Assembly (NCBI GenBank): GCA_946629405.1
Contig: CAMOXW010000246.1
Span: forward strand, 1-11,133
Direction: 5' to 3'
Length of the DNA: 11,133 bases
DNA from: an uncultured Ruminococcus sp.
Lineage (GTDB): Bacteria > Bacillota_A > Clostridia > Oscillospirales > Ruminococcaceae
In this document: piece after piece, positions 1 to 6,923 of the stretch
Layout: each line of letters begins with the position of its first letter
Position numbering within the stretch: position 1 is the stretch's first letter
Notes under the pieces: model-generated
The model's input: the letters and a program-made list of their open reading frames with translations, nothing else
The model's database searches: none
Told to the model about the DNA's origin: nothing
Position numbers and translations under genes: made by a program

Positions 1-177
1 GAGCTGTACCTGCTGTCACTGAGGCTGCCTTTCCTCCTAAAATATGACACTGAACAGCTCCAGATACCTGCCGAGGGAACGTTCTCCGACGACCCGAATA
101 ATCCTAACGGCTGGGTCATCGAGGTGGACTTTGACGCGAATTATGATATGATCAGGGAAACGGTGTTTTCAAAGTAA
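1..177 (+). CDS. 3' end of an unrecognised protein (partial)
   Basis: An open frame enters from the left edge and ends at TAA 175-177, giving the last 58 residues of a protein that starts outside the window. The fragment begins with a Leu-rich stretch (ELYLLSLRLPFLLKYD). An Asp/Asn/Pro-rich turn follows (SDDPNNPNGW), then a beta-like VIEVDFD segment, and the protein ends in VFSK. No catalytic motif, signal or membrane segment is visible and I do not recognise the family. It is taken as real because the frame stays open to the edge, stops immediately before a strong terminator, and fits a convergent arrangement with the next gene. Function is unknown. Confidence 0.6.
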   Translation, partial: ELYLLSLRLPFLLKYDTEQLQIPAEGTFSDDPNNPNGWVIEVDFDANYDMIRETVFSK

Positions 178-179
178 AA

Positions 180-207
180 AAAGCTCCCGCATGGGAGCTT
201 TCTTTTT
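180..207. terminator. Bidirectional intrinsic terminator between convergent genes
   Basis: A 9-bp perfect stem (180-188 with 193-201, arms AAAGCTCCC and GGGAGCTTT) closes a GCAT loop. T-rich DNA follows on the plus strand (CTTTTT, 202-207). Reading the minus strand, the hairpin is followed by an uninterrupted T run (complement of 174-181 region). It lies just after the stop at 175-177 and just beyond the minus-strand stop at 206-208, so it should end both transcripts. Confidence 0.88.
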
Positions 208-1891
208 ACTCTAAAGAACTGTAGTATTCTTCAAGGCGCGGGCGGGCGCTGACATAGTATTTTTCGAGGCTGTTGTCAAAATGCCTCCCCATACCCTCCA
301 TTATTATCCGGTCTGCCTCCTCAAAGGACATACTCTCCTTGTAAACTCTTTTGCTGACCAGTGCATCGTAAACATCGGCAACAGCCATGATACGCGCTTC
401 AAGCGGTATCTCCTCTCCCTTCAGTCCCGAGGGATATCCTGAGCCGTCCCAGCGCTCGTGGTGGTAATGAGCCACATTTTCGGCGATAATATGGAACTCG
501 ATATCGTCAGTGCCGTCGAGGATATTGTGAACGATACGCGCTCCCTCCGCAGCATGGGTCTTCATTATCCTGAATTCCTCGTCGGTGAAGCGTGCGGGTT
601 TGCGAAGTATAGCGTCGTCTACGGCGATTTTCCCGAGATCGTGCATAGGTGCGGCCTTGATGACCCTCTGGCAGAAGCTCTCCTTCAGCCCGAGCTCGTT
701 CTCCTTCATGATCTCGTCCATAAGTATCCTCACAACATCGCTTGTACGGCGGATATGTCCTCCGGTAGAATTGTCGCGGCTCTCGACCATGATAGCCATG
801 CTCATTATCAGCTTGTCGTGCATACCAAGGATGTGTGCGGTCTTCTCGCTTACCTCGCGGCGAAGGTCGGAGTTATAGCGGTCGAGCAGGGTAATGTACT
901 GCTGATTCTTTGTGTCATCCGTGATAAAGAACTGATAGCCGTACTTCCTGCCGCCGATGCAGAGATAGGACACCGTGACCTGATAGGAGTTCCCGCCAGA
1001 CCTGTATAACGCAGGAGCGCAGTTTTCGTCGTTCCTGAACCTCTCGACCCATTCGAGGAAATTCGCCTTCATATCGTTGAAGGTGCTGACGGGCTTATCG
1101 ACACACAGCTCATTGAGCACGGGGAAAATACGCTTCGCAGTCTCATTGCTTGCAAGGTAATTGAGCTTCATATCAAGCGAAACAAAGCCGGTATTTCCGT
1201 TCTGGACAAGTGCGTCCGCCGCGGTATCGCCGATCTCGTAAAGGCACATACGGTGGATGATTATCAGGTATATCACCTGCGCGAAGACATATCCGAACGG
1301 TACAAGCTCGAAGGTATCGCTGTATATCTTCCCCCCGAAGAAACACACGAAGGTTATCATTTCCGGCAGGAACATGAGGTAGATAGTTTTGTTGGAGATG
1401 TCCTTTTTCCTTAGAGTGTATATCAGCGCCGCGGTACTCAGGAACATATACAGTATCAGCATCCCGTAGAAAACATGGTGCAGCACGCCGTAGTCCTTAT
1501 GGAGCACCGAAACGCCGCCTGTCTTCTCAAAGGTTACGTTCGTGTAGAAAAGCTTGCTTCGTCCCATAGTCAGCGCCCCGATGTATATGAGCGGACTGAG
1601 CAGTATAACAACGGTGTGGAACCAGCGGTTCAGCTTTATCCTGCACACCGAGAATATCGAAAGCATTATCAGGAGTATCAGGAAGCAGGCTCCCGCGTAC
1701 AGTATTTTCTGTGCGGCAAGCGCCTCGCTCAGGCTGTCCGAGCCCGCAAGCATAACATATCCCAGCTCGCTCAGAGGCATAAGAAAGAATATCAGTGTAA
1801 AGTGAACATTGAACCGCTTGTTCCAGATAAGCGCATATATTACGGTCAGTATCACCGAAGTAAAAAACATTATCTCATAGTAAAGTATCAT
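206..1891 (-). CDS. Membrane 7-TM/PAS-like sensor with C-terminal HD-GYP phosphohydrolase domain
   Basis: A 561-residue protein. Residues 1-215 contain about seven hydrophobic segments and resemble the N-terminal 7-TM region common in Firmicute histidine kinases. Residues about 225-325 look like a PAS fold, and a short charged stretch (about 330-355) could be a coiled linker. The C-terminus is an HD-GYP domain with all expected metal ligands: H379, H417-D418, K421, H446, H477-H478 and D506, with HHERWDGSGYP at 477-487. HD-GYP proteins typically hydrolyse cyclic di-GMP at the inner membrane face, so a ligand-controlled phosphodiesterase role is inferred; the ligand is unknown. Start ATG 1889-1891 is supported by AGGAGG (complement of 1898-1903) six bases upstream and by its own consensus promoter. 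It is monocistronic, divergent from trp and ends at the shared terminator. Confidence 0.93.
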   Translation of the reverse strand: MILYYEIMFFTSVILTVIYALIWNKRFNVHFTLIFFLMPLSELGYVMLAGSDSLSEALAAQKILYAGACFLILLIMLSIFSVCRIKLNRWFHTVVILLSPLIYIGALTMGRSKLFYTNVTFEKTGGVSVLHKDYGVLHHVFYGMLILYMFLSTAALIYTLRKKDISNKTIYLMFLPEMITFVCFFGGKIYSDTFELVPFGYVFAQVIYLIIIHRMCLYEIGDTAADALVQNGNTGFVSLDMKLNYLASNETAKRIFPVLNELCVDKPVSTFNDMKANFLEWVERFRNDENCAPALYRSGGNSYQVTVSYLCIGGRKYGYQFFITDDTKNQQYITLLDRYNSDLRREVSEKTAHILGMHDKLIMSMAIMVESRDNSTGGHIRRTSDVVRILMDEIMKENELGLKESFCQRVIKAAPMHDLGKIAVDDAILRKPARFTDEEFRIMKTHAAEGARIVHNILDGTDDIEFHIIAENVAHYHHERWDGSGYPSGLKGEEIPLEARIMAVADVYDALVSKRVYKESMSFEEADRIIMEGMGRHFDNSLEKYYVSARPRLEEYYSSLE

Positions 1892-1919
1892 GCTGTTCCT
1901 CCTCTCATGTCATATATTT

Positions 1920-1948
1920 ATTATATCAGCCGCAAGCCCCGATGTCAA
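1920..1948 (-). promoter_or_regulatory. Sigma-A-type promoter of the HD-GYP gene
   Basis: On the minus strand, TTGACA (complement of 1943-1948) and TATAAT (complement of 1920-1925) are separated by exactly 17 bases, with TGA directly before the -10 (extended -10 form). Both hexamers match consensus perfectly. Transcription should start near 1912, giving a short 5' leader of about 20 nt before the AUG. Confidence 0.85.
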
Positions 1949-2022
1949 CTTTCGCCGGCCAGGCAGCCGGCATAGCACCTGTACAGAATTACATCAGTCA
2001 TCCGTTTTTTTCAAAAAAGCTC

Positions 2023-2051
2023 TTGACAAATCCTCATTGCAGTGCTATAAT
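2023..2051 (+). promoter_or_regulatory. Sigma-A-type promoter of the trp operon
   Basis: TTGACA (2023-2028) and TATAAT (2046-2051) are both perfect, with a 17-base spacer and TGC immediately before the -10 (extended -10). A T-run/A-run at 2005-2018 lies just upstream and could act as an UP element. Predicted start is about 2058, a few bases before T-box stem I. A promoter this strong fits an operon whose expression is set mainly downstream by T-box antitermination. Confidence 0.9.
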
Positions 2052-2188
2052 ATCCATAGTCAAACCGTTGAAGCGGAGATAAAGATGACCATGCCTCCAC
2101 AGAGAGCCTGCGTTGCTGAGAGTCAGGCGAAACACAGATCATCAAATGGACCGCTGAGGGTGCAGTCAAATGGGCTTATTCAGGGAAT

Positions 2189-2236
2189 GCGGCAAGCGGC
2201 TTAGAGGACGCGGCAAGCGGCTTAGAGGCGCGGCAG
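2189..2236 (+). repeat. 20/21-nt tandem duplication inside the T-box leader
   Basis: The 19-base string GCGGCAAGCGGCTTAGAGG occurs at 2189-2207 and again at 2210-2228. The units are 21 nt (2189-2209, ending AC) and 20 nt (2210-2229, ending C), and a third partial copy, GCGGCA, begins at 2230. The repeat lies between stem I and stem III, in the stem II/IIA-B area of the leader. It looks like a recent slippage or duplication event, since the copies differ by only one base insertion. Confidence 0.9.
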
Positions 2237-2382
2237 TGGTTCTCAGCACAGCGTTTCCGGCTTAAATCCAGAGTATTCTGCAACGTGAGGATGTGCGTTA
2301 AACATCAGGGATATGCTTGTATCCTGTAAGCGCACGGCTGATGCCGTGAATCAAGGTGGTACCGCGGATATTGACTATTCGT

Positions 2383-2415
2383 CCTTGACAGAAATAATTC
2401 TGTCAGGGCTTTTTT
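2383..2415 (+). terminator. T-box regulated intrinsic terminator upstream of trpE
   Basis: An 11-bp stem (2383-2393 with 2398-2408, one T-G wobble) closes a 4-base loop and is followed by C and six T (2410-2415). Its 5' arm is shared with the antiterminator helix (2383-2388), so the two structures exclude each other. It ends about 28 bases before the trpE start and is the off-state of the leader. Confidence 0.93.
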
Positions 2416-2443
2416 ATTACCCGGCAGATACGGAGGTGCTTAT

Positions 2444-3910
2444 ATGCAATTTTTACCCGAATTCAGCAAAGTCACTGAGCTCACTGCCGAGGGAAAGTAC
2501 GATATTCTCCCCGTGAGCTGCGAGATCATGGCAGACATCTGCACGCCTATCGAAGCTATAAGAGCGCTGCGGAACGTCTCCACACACTGCTATATGCTTG
2601 AATCAGTTGCCGAAAAGGAGAAGTGGGGACGCTATACCTTCCTCGGCTTCGACCCCAAGGCTCAGATAACTGCTTCAGGCAGCGACCTTACTATCGGCGA
2701 CATAAAAATGACCTCTGACGATCCAAGCATCCAGATAAGACAGATACTCTCACAGTACAAAAGCCCGAAATTCAGCTATCTTCCGCCATTCACAGGCGGT
2801 CTTGTGGGTTATTTCTCCTACGACTTCCTCGCGTATTCCGAAAAGTCCCTGAGAACAGATACCAACGATACCGAGAATTTCAAGGACGTTGACCTCATGC
2901 TCTTTGACAAGGTCATAGCCTTCGACAACTTCCGCCAGAAAATAATCCTCATTGCCAACATGAAGCTCAGCGAGGGCGAGGCAGGCTATAACAAGGCAAA
3001 GCTCGAACTCGTCCATATGGCTGACCTGCTCCGCAGCGGCGACCGCAGATCAGAGCCCGCAGGAAAACTTACCTCGGAGGTAACTCCCCTGTTCAGCAAG
3101 GAGGAATACTGCGCTATGGTCGAAAAGGCAAAACGCCATATCCATGAGGGCGATATCTTCCAGATCGTACTCTCGAACCGCCTCAGTGCAGGATTTGAGG
3201 GAAGCCTGCTCAACACCTACCGCGTGCTCAGGACTATCAATCCTTCGCCGTATATGTTCTATTTCTCCGGCACCGATGTCGAAATAGCCGGTGCTTCACC
3301 TGAGACCCTCGTGAAGCTCGAAGACGGTGTGCTTCATACCTTCCCGCTTGCCGGCACACGTCCGCGCGGCAAGTCCGACGAGGAGGACAAAGCCCTTGAA
3401 GCTGATCTCCTTGCCGATGAGAAAGAACTTGCAGAGCACAATATGCTGGTAGACCTTGGAAGGAACGACCTCGGAAAAATAAGCAGATTCGGCAGCGTCA
3501 TCGTTGAAAAGCTCCACAGCATCGAGCGCTACTCCCACGTTATGCACATCGGCTCGACCGTCCGCGGAGAGATACGCGATGAATTCGACGGCCTCGACGC
3601 CGTAAGCGCTGTCCTCCCGGCAGGGACCCTTTCCGGTGCTCCCAAAATCCGCGCCTGCCAGCTCATCGCTGAGCTTGAGAACAATAAGCGTGGCATCTAC
3701 GGAGGTGCTATCGGCTACATCGACTTCACCGGCAACCTCGACACCTGTATCGCTATCCGCATCGCCTACAAGAAGAACGACAAGGTCTTCGTCCGCAGCG
3801 GCGCAGGTATAGTTGCAGATTCAGTTCCCGAGAAGGAATACCAGGAGTGCATAAACAAGGCGGCTGCGGTCGTGAATGCCCTCAAAGCAGCAGAGGAGGC
3901 GGAATTATGA
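2444..3910 (+). CDS. trpE: Anthranilate synthase component I
   Basis: 488 residues, usual family length. It catalyses the committed step, chorismate plus ammonia to anthranilate and pyruvate, in the cytoplasm with TrpG supplying ammonia from glutamine. The N-terminal domain carries the LES motif (52-54). With NPSPYMFYF (266-274), this matches the elements that form the tryptophan feedback site in characterised TrpE. The chorismate-binding domain (about 215-480) shows [17 protein letters not shown] (301-309), [31 protein letters not shown] (392-401) and the C-terminal [13 protein letters not shown] 2444 has GGAGGT (2432-2437) six bases upstream. It is the first gene after the T-box terminator. 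Its stop overlaps the trpG start as ATGA, suggesting coupled, equimolar synthesis. The N-terminal feedback motifs argue against the related PabB. Confidence 0.97.
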   Translation: MQFLPEFSKVTELTAEGKYDILPVSCEIMADICTPIEAIRALRNVSTHCYMLESVAEKEKWGRYTFLGFDPKAQITASGSDLTIGDIKMTSDDPSIQIRQILSQYKSPKFSYLPPFTGGLVGYFSYDFLAYSEKSLRTDTNDTENFKDVDLMLFDKVIAFDNFRQKIILIANMKLSEGEAGYNKAKLELVHMADLLRSGDRRSEPAGKLTSEVTPLFSKEEYCAMVEKAKRHIHEGDIFQIVLSNRLSAGFEGSLLNTYRVLRTINPSPYMFYFSGTDVEIAGASPETLVKLEDGVLHTFPLAGTRPRGKSDEEDKALEADLLADEKELAEHNMLVDLGRNDLGKISRFGSVIVEKLHSIERYSHVMHIGSTVRGEIRDEFDGLDAVSAVLPAGTLSGAPKIRACQLIAELENNKRGIYGGAIGYIDFTGNLDTCIAIRIAYKKNDKVFVRSGAGIVADSVPEKEYQECINKAAAVVNALKAAEEAEL

Positions 3911-4473
3911 TCCTTCTTATCGACAACTACGACAGCTTTTCCTATAACCTCTATCAGCTTATAGGCGAGATAGAGCCCGATATCAGGGTCATACGCAACG
4001 ACGGGATGACCGTCTCCGAAATAGAAAAGCTCGCCCCGGACCGCATTATCCTCTCCCCCGGCCCCGGACGCCCTGAGGACGCCGGTATCATAGTCGAGGC
4101 AGCCGGAACGATCTGCCGGAAAATCCCTACTCTCGGCGTTTGTCTCGGTCATCAGGCTATCTGTGCAGCTTACGGAGCTACCGTCACCTACGCGAAAAAG
4201 CTCATGCACGGCAAGCAGTCCGTGATAAAATTCCAGGGCAGCAGCCCGATTTTCAAGGACATTGATGAGGGCGCTCCCGTGGCAAGATATCACTCGCTCG
4301 CGGCTGATGCCGCCACCCTCCCCGACTGTCTCGAGGTAACGGCTGTTGCTGACGACGGCGAGGTTATGGCCGTTCAGCACAGGGAATACCCCATATTCGG
4401 TGTGCAGTTCCACCCGGAGTCCATTATGACCCCGGACGGCAGGATAATGCTCAGAAACTTTATAAATCTTTAA
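3907..4473 (+). CDS. trpG: Anthranilate synthase component II (glutamine amidotransferase)
   Basis: 188 residues from ATG 3907, a class I glutamine amidotransferase that releases ammonia for TrpE. Visible motifs are NYDSFSYNL near the N-terminus, the [12 protein letters not shown] oxyanion region (49-60), the nucleophile elbow LGVCLGH with Cys79, and the rest of the triad His169 and Glu171 in FGVQFHPES. An in-frame ATG at 3847 would add 20 residues lying inside the trpE coding end. I reject it because 3907 has AGGAGG (3894-3899) seven bases upstream and gives the standard [10 protein letters not shown] start. It is not fused to TrpD, unlike the enterobacterial arrangement. The protein contains no tryptophan. 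In many bacteria this subunit also serves PabB; no pab gene is in view. Confidence 0.97.
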   Translation: MILLIDNYDSFSYNLYQLIGEIEPDIRVIRNDGMTVSEIEKLAPDRIILSPGPGRPEDAGIIVEAAGTICRKIPTLGVCLGHQAICAAYGATVTYAKKLMHGKQSVIKFQGSSPIFKDIDEGAPVARYHSLAADAATLPDCLEVTAVADDGEVMAVQHREYPIFGVQFHPESIMTPDGRIMLRNFINL

Positions 4474-4496
4474 ATCAAAATCAGAGGTGTAAAACA

Positions 4497-5516
4497 ATGA
4501 TCAAAGAAGCGATTGCGAAAATTGTTGACAAGCAGGATCTGACATACGATGAGGCATACACAGTTATTACCGAAATAATGAGCGGACAGACAACCCCCAC
4601 CCAGAACGCAGCCTTCCTTTCAGCACTCTCTACCAAGAGCACTAAGGCTGAAACTATTGACGAAATAACCGGCTGTGCGGCAGCTATGCGTGACGCTGCT
4701 ACCAGATTCGAGAACGACCTCGATCTCTTTGAAATCGTCGGAACAGGCGGCGACCACTCCAACAGCTTCAACATCTCCACGACCTCAGCTATGGTCATTG
4801 CAGCAGCGGGTATTCTCGTTGCCAAGCACGGCAACCGCGCGGCTTCATCTGCATCCGGTACGGCTGACTGTCTCGAAGCTCTCGGCGTGAACATCAGTCT
4901 CGACCCGGAAAAGTGCAGGAAACTCCTTGACGAAGCCGGCTTCTGCTTCTTCTTCGCCCAGAAATACCACACTTCGATGAAGTACGTCGGACCTATCCGC
5001 AAGGAGCTCGGCTTCCGCACCGTATTCAACATTCTCGGACCGCTCACCAACCCGGCTTACCCCAAGCGCCACCTCCTCGGAGTATACGACAGAGTCCTGC
5101 TCGAACCCGTTGCAGAGGTCCTCATGAAGCTCGGGTCAAAGCGCGGTATGGTCGTTTTCGGCACCGACAAGCTCGACGAGATCTCTCTCTCCGCTCCCAC
5201 AGCTGTCTGCGAGTATAAGGACGGCTGGATGAAGAATTATGAGATCACTCCCGAGCAGTTCGGCTTCGAGAAATGCACAAAGGACGACCTGAGGGGCGGC
5301 ACTCCCGCTGAGAATGCGGCTATAACACGCGGTATACTCTCAGGCGAGATCAGAGGCCACAAGCGCAATACCGTGCTTCTCAACGCCGGCGCTTCTATTT
5401 TCATCGGCGGAAAGGCTGAGTCAATAGCGGAGGGCATAAAGCTTGCAGAGCAGCTCATCGACAGCGGCAAGGCTCTTGCTGTTCTCGAAAAGGTCATAGA
5501 AGTTTCCAACAGCTGA
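4497..5516 (+). CDS. trpD: Anthranilate phosphoribosyltransferase
   Basis: 339 residues, typical length. It transfers phosphoribose from PRPP to anthranilate, giving phosphoribosyl-anthranilate. Seen in order are a helical N-terminal domain (about 1-65), the PRPP loop GTGGD (82-86) followed by [15 protein letters not shown] (110-114) with the [14 protein letters not shown] segment, NILGPLTNP (178-186), and the Mg-binding GTDKLDEIS with D227-E228. The central SSASG differs from the SSKSG seen in many homologues, a position I understand to be variable. ATG 4497 follows AGAGGTG (4483-4489) with seven bases of spacing and lies 23 nt after the trpG stop. The downstream trpC ribosome binding site overlaps its stop codon. 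One Trp residue only. Confidence 0.97.
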   Translation: MIKEAIAKIVDKQDLTYDEAYTVITEIMSGQTTPTQNAAFLSALSTKSTKAETIDEITGCAAAMRDAATRFENDLDLFEIVGTGGDHSNSFNISTTSAMVIAAAGILVAKHGNRAASSASGTADCLEALGVNISLDPEKCRKLLDEAGFCFFFAQKYHTSMKYVGPIRKELGFRTVFNILGPLTNPAYPKRHLLGVYDRVLLEPVAEVLMKLGSKRGMVVFGTDKLDEISLSAPTAVCEYKDGWMKNYEITPEQFGFEKCTKDDLRGGTPAENAAITRGILSGEIRGHKRNTVLLNAGASIFIGGKAESIAEGIKLAEQLIDSGKALAVLEKVIEVSNS

Positions 5517-5524
5517 GGTGAAGC

Positions 5525-6337
5525 ATGACTATTCTCGATAAACTTGCCGCTCACGCCATGGAGCGCGTCGCTGCGGCAAAGGAAATAGTCTCCGCGGAGG
5601 AGATAAGGGAGCGGGCACTTGCCCTCCCTAAGGGTGGCTTCGAGTTTGAAAAGGCACTGAAAAAGGACGATATTGCTTTCATATGTGAGTGCAAAAAGGC
5701 TTCACCGTCAAAGGGCGTGATCGCTGAGAACTTCCCCTATCTCCAGATAGCGAGGGAATATGCCGAAGCAGGTGCGGACTGCATATCCGTACTGACCGAG
5801 CCGAAGTGGTTCCTCGGCAGCGACCGCTATTTACAGGAGATCGCACAGAGTGTACCGGTGCCTTGTATACGCAAGGACTTCACCGTTGACGAGTACATGA
5901 TCTATGAGGCGAAGCTCCTCGGCGCAAAGGCTGTACTGCTGATATGCTCGATACTCACTCCTGAGCGGATATCAGACTATATTGCCATTTGTGACACGCT
6001 CGGTATCTCTGCCCTTGTAGAAGCTCACAATGCTGAAGAAGTTGCTGCAGCCGTAAGCTCCGGCGCAAGGCTCATTGGTGTGAACAACCGCGATCTCTCC
6101 GATTTTTCAGTCGATACCGGGAACAGCCGCCGTATGCGAAGCCTCGTTCCCGAAAACATCATCTTCGTTTCCGAAAGCGGCGTAAGAACTGCCGCTGACA
6201 TTCAATTATTACGACAGGCGGGAGCTGATGCAGTCCTCATTGGCGAGGCACTGATGAAGGCTCCGGATAAACAGGCTAAATTAGCAGAATTGAGAGGTTA
6301 TTATGACAAGGATCAAAATGTGCGGGCTGAGAAGTGA
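5525..6337 (+). CDS. trpC: Indole-3-glycerol phosphate synthase
   Basis: 270 residues, monofunctional (not fused to TrpF). It closes the indole ring, converting carboxyphenylamino-deoxyribulose phosphate to indole-glycerol phosphate. It is a TIM barrel with the expected active-site residues: E55 and K57 in ECKKASPSKG, K117 in CIRKDF, E166 in LVEAH, N187-N188 in GVNNRDL, and E217-S218 in SESG. GEAL near 240 is the terminal phosphate-binding turn. ATG 5525 is eight bases after the trpD stop. The ribosome binding site GAGGTG (5515-5520) is built into the end of trpD. The last 11 codons overlap the start of trpF in another frame (6303-6337), so the C-terminal KDQNVRAEK tail is probably not under strong structural constraint. 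Confidence 0.97.
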   Translation: MTILDKLAAHAMERVAAAKEIVSAEEIRERALALPKGGFEFEKALKKDDIAFICECKKASPSKGVIAENFPYLQIAREYAEAGADCISVLTEPKWFLGSDRYLQEIAQSVPVPCIRKDFTVDEYMIYEAKLLGAKAVLLICSILTPERISDYIAICDTLGISALVEAHNAEEVAAAVSSGARLIGVNNRDLSDFSVDTGNSRRMRSLVPENIIFVSESGVRTAADIQLLRQAGADAVLIGEALMKAPDKQAKLAELRGYYDKDQNVRAEK

Positions 6338-6902
6338 GGCAGATATAGACTACGCTAACAGAGTAAGACCCGAATTCGTCGGATTTGTATTCGTTCCCGG
6401 AAGCAAGCGGTACATAACCTACCGCGCAGCAGCTGCGCTCCACAGCAGCCTCAACGAAGGCATCCTCTCGGTCGGAGTTTTTGCGGACGTCCCACCGGAC
6501 TACGCTGCCGACCTCGTAAGCTACGGCATAATCGACTTCATACAGCTCCACGGCCACGAAAATAACGGATATATCGCCGATCTTCGCGGCCTGACCCATG
6601 CTCCGGTCATTCAGGCTTTCCAGGTAAAGGGCGAGGCTGATATCATTGCAGCAGATCATTCCGATGCCGATATCGTTCTCCTCGACTCAGGCGCCGGCTC
6701 GGGCGAAATGTTCGACCACAGCCTCCTGAGCAGCATAAATCGCCCCTATATCCTTGCGGGCGGGCTTACTGCCGAAAATATCGGCAGTATAGTGAAGAAA
6801 TTCGCCCCCTTCGCAGTTGACGTAAGCTCTGCAATAGAGACCGACGGCATCAAGGATTACCGCAAGATGAAGGCTTTTGCAGACGCTGTAAGAGATATAT
6901 GA
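6303..6902 (+). CDS. trpF: Phosphoribosylanthranilate isomerase
   Basis: 199 residues, normal for a free-standing TrpF. It catalyses the Amadori rearrangement between the TrpD and TrpC steps. The short barrel starts with IKMCGL, placing the catalytic general base at Cys7. EFVGFVFVPGSKRY follows, then LLDSGAGSGEMFD with the general acid Asp128, and ILAGGLTAENI and AVDVSSAIET bind phosphate. The usual GGTG of the Asp loop reads AGSG here, and His replaces the common Trp after FD, both conservative departures. ATG 6303 lies 35 nt inside trpC, with GAGAGGT (6292-6298) just upstream. The alternative of a later start would lose the catalytic Cys7. No Trp in the protein. Confidence 0.96.
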   Translation: MTRIKMCGLRSEADIDYANRVRPEFVGFVFVPGSKRYITYRAAAALHSSLNEGILSVGVFADVPPDYAADLVSYGIIDFIQLHGHENNGYIADLRGLTHAPVIQAFQVKGEADIIAADHSDADIVLLDSGAGSGEMFDHSLLSSINRPYILAGGLTAENIGSIVKKFAPFAVDVSSAIETDGIKDYRKMKAFADAVRDI

Positions 6903-6923
6903 CCCATTGAAAGGATTGATATT

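Larger units (their letters stand above)
2061..2443 (+). ncRNA. Tryptophan T-box riboswitch leader (UGG specifier)
   Basis: A tRNA-sensing leader that controls trpE-A by transcription attenuation. Stem I is closed by AGCGG 2072-2076 with CCGCT 2151-2155. An internal loop (2077-2083 opposite 2144-2150) follows, then helix GATGA 2084-2088 with TCATC 2139-2143. The specifier UGG, the Trp codon, is at 2147-2149 followed by the expected purine A2150. An apical arm is closed by GCCTG 2106-2110 with CAGGC 2124-2128. Stem III is 2333-2338 with 2343-2348. The T-box itself (GGTGGTACCGCG, 2355-2366) sits in the antiterminator: TCAAGG 2351-2356 pairs with CCTTGA 2383-2388, leaving the bulge UGGUACC 2357-2363 to bind the tRNA acceptor end, above a 7-bp helix (2364-2370 with 2376-2382). 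The terminator uses the same 2383-2388 bases. Uncharged tRNA-Trp should therefore permit transcription. Pairings were derived by hand. Confidence 0.95.

Noticed and set aside
458..1009. Long open frame on the plus strand within the HD-GYP gene
   Set aside because: It is antisense to a gene with intact HD-GYP motifs, has no convincing ribosome binding site, and its product shows no recognisable domain.
1890..2204. Plus-strand open frame covering the trp promoter and T-box stem I
   Set aside because: It runs through the consensus promoter and structured leader RNA, and its product is low in protein-like character.
2189..2236. Start of a CRISPR array in the trp leader
   Set aside because: The repeat units are directly adjacent with no spacers and only two full copies exist.
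2058..2443. Trp leader-peptide attenuator of the enterobacterial type
   Set aside because: No short reading frame with tandem UGG codons precedes the terminator; the T-box elements explain the leader fully.
3847..3906. Upstream in-frame start adding 20 residues to TrpG
   Set aside because: It lies within the conserved trpE coding end. The ATG at 3907 has the ribosome binding site and the family-typical N-terminus.
3766..4497. Long minus-strand open frame opposite trpE/trpG
   Set aside because: It spans the trpE-trpG junction in antisense, has no plausible start context or motif, and both trp genes are clearly coding.
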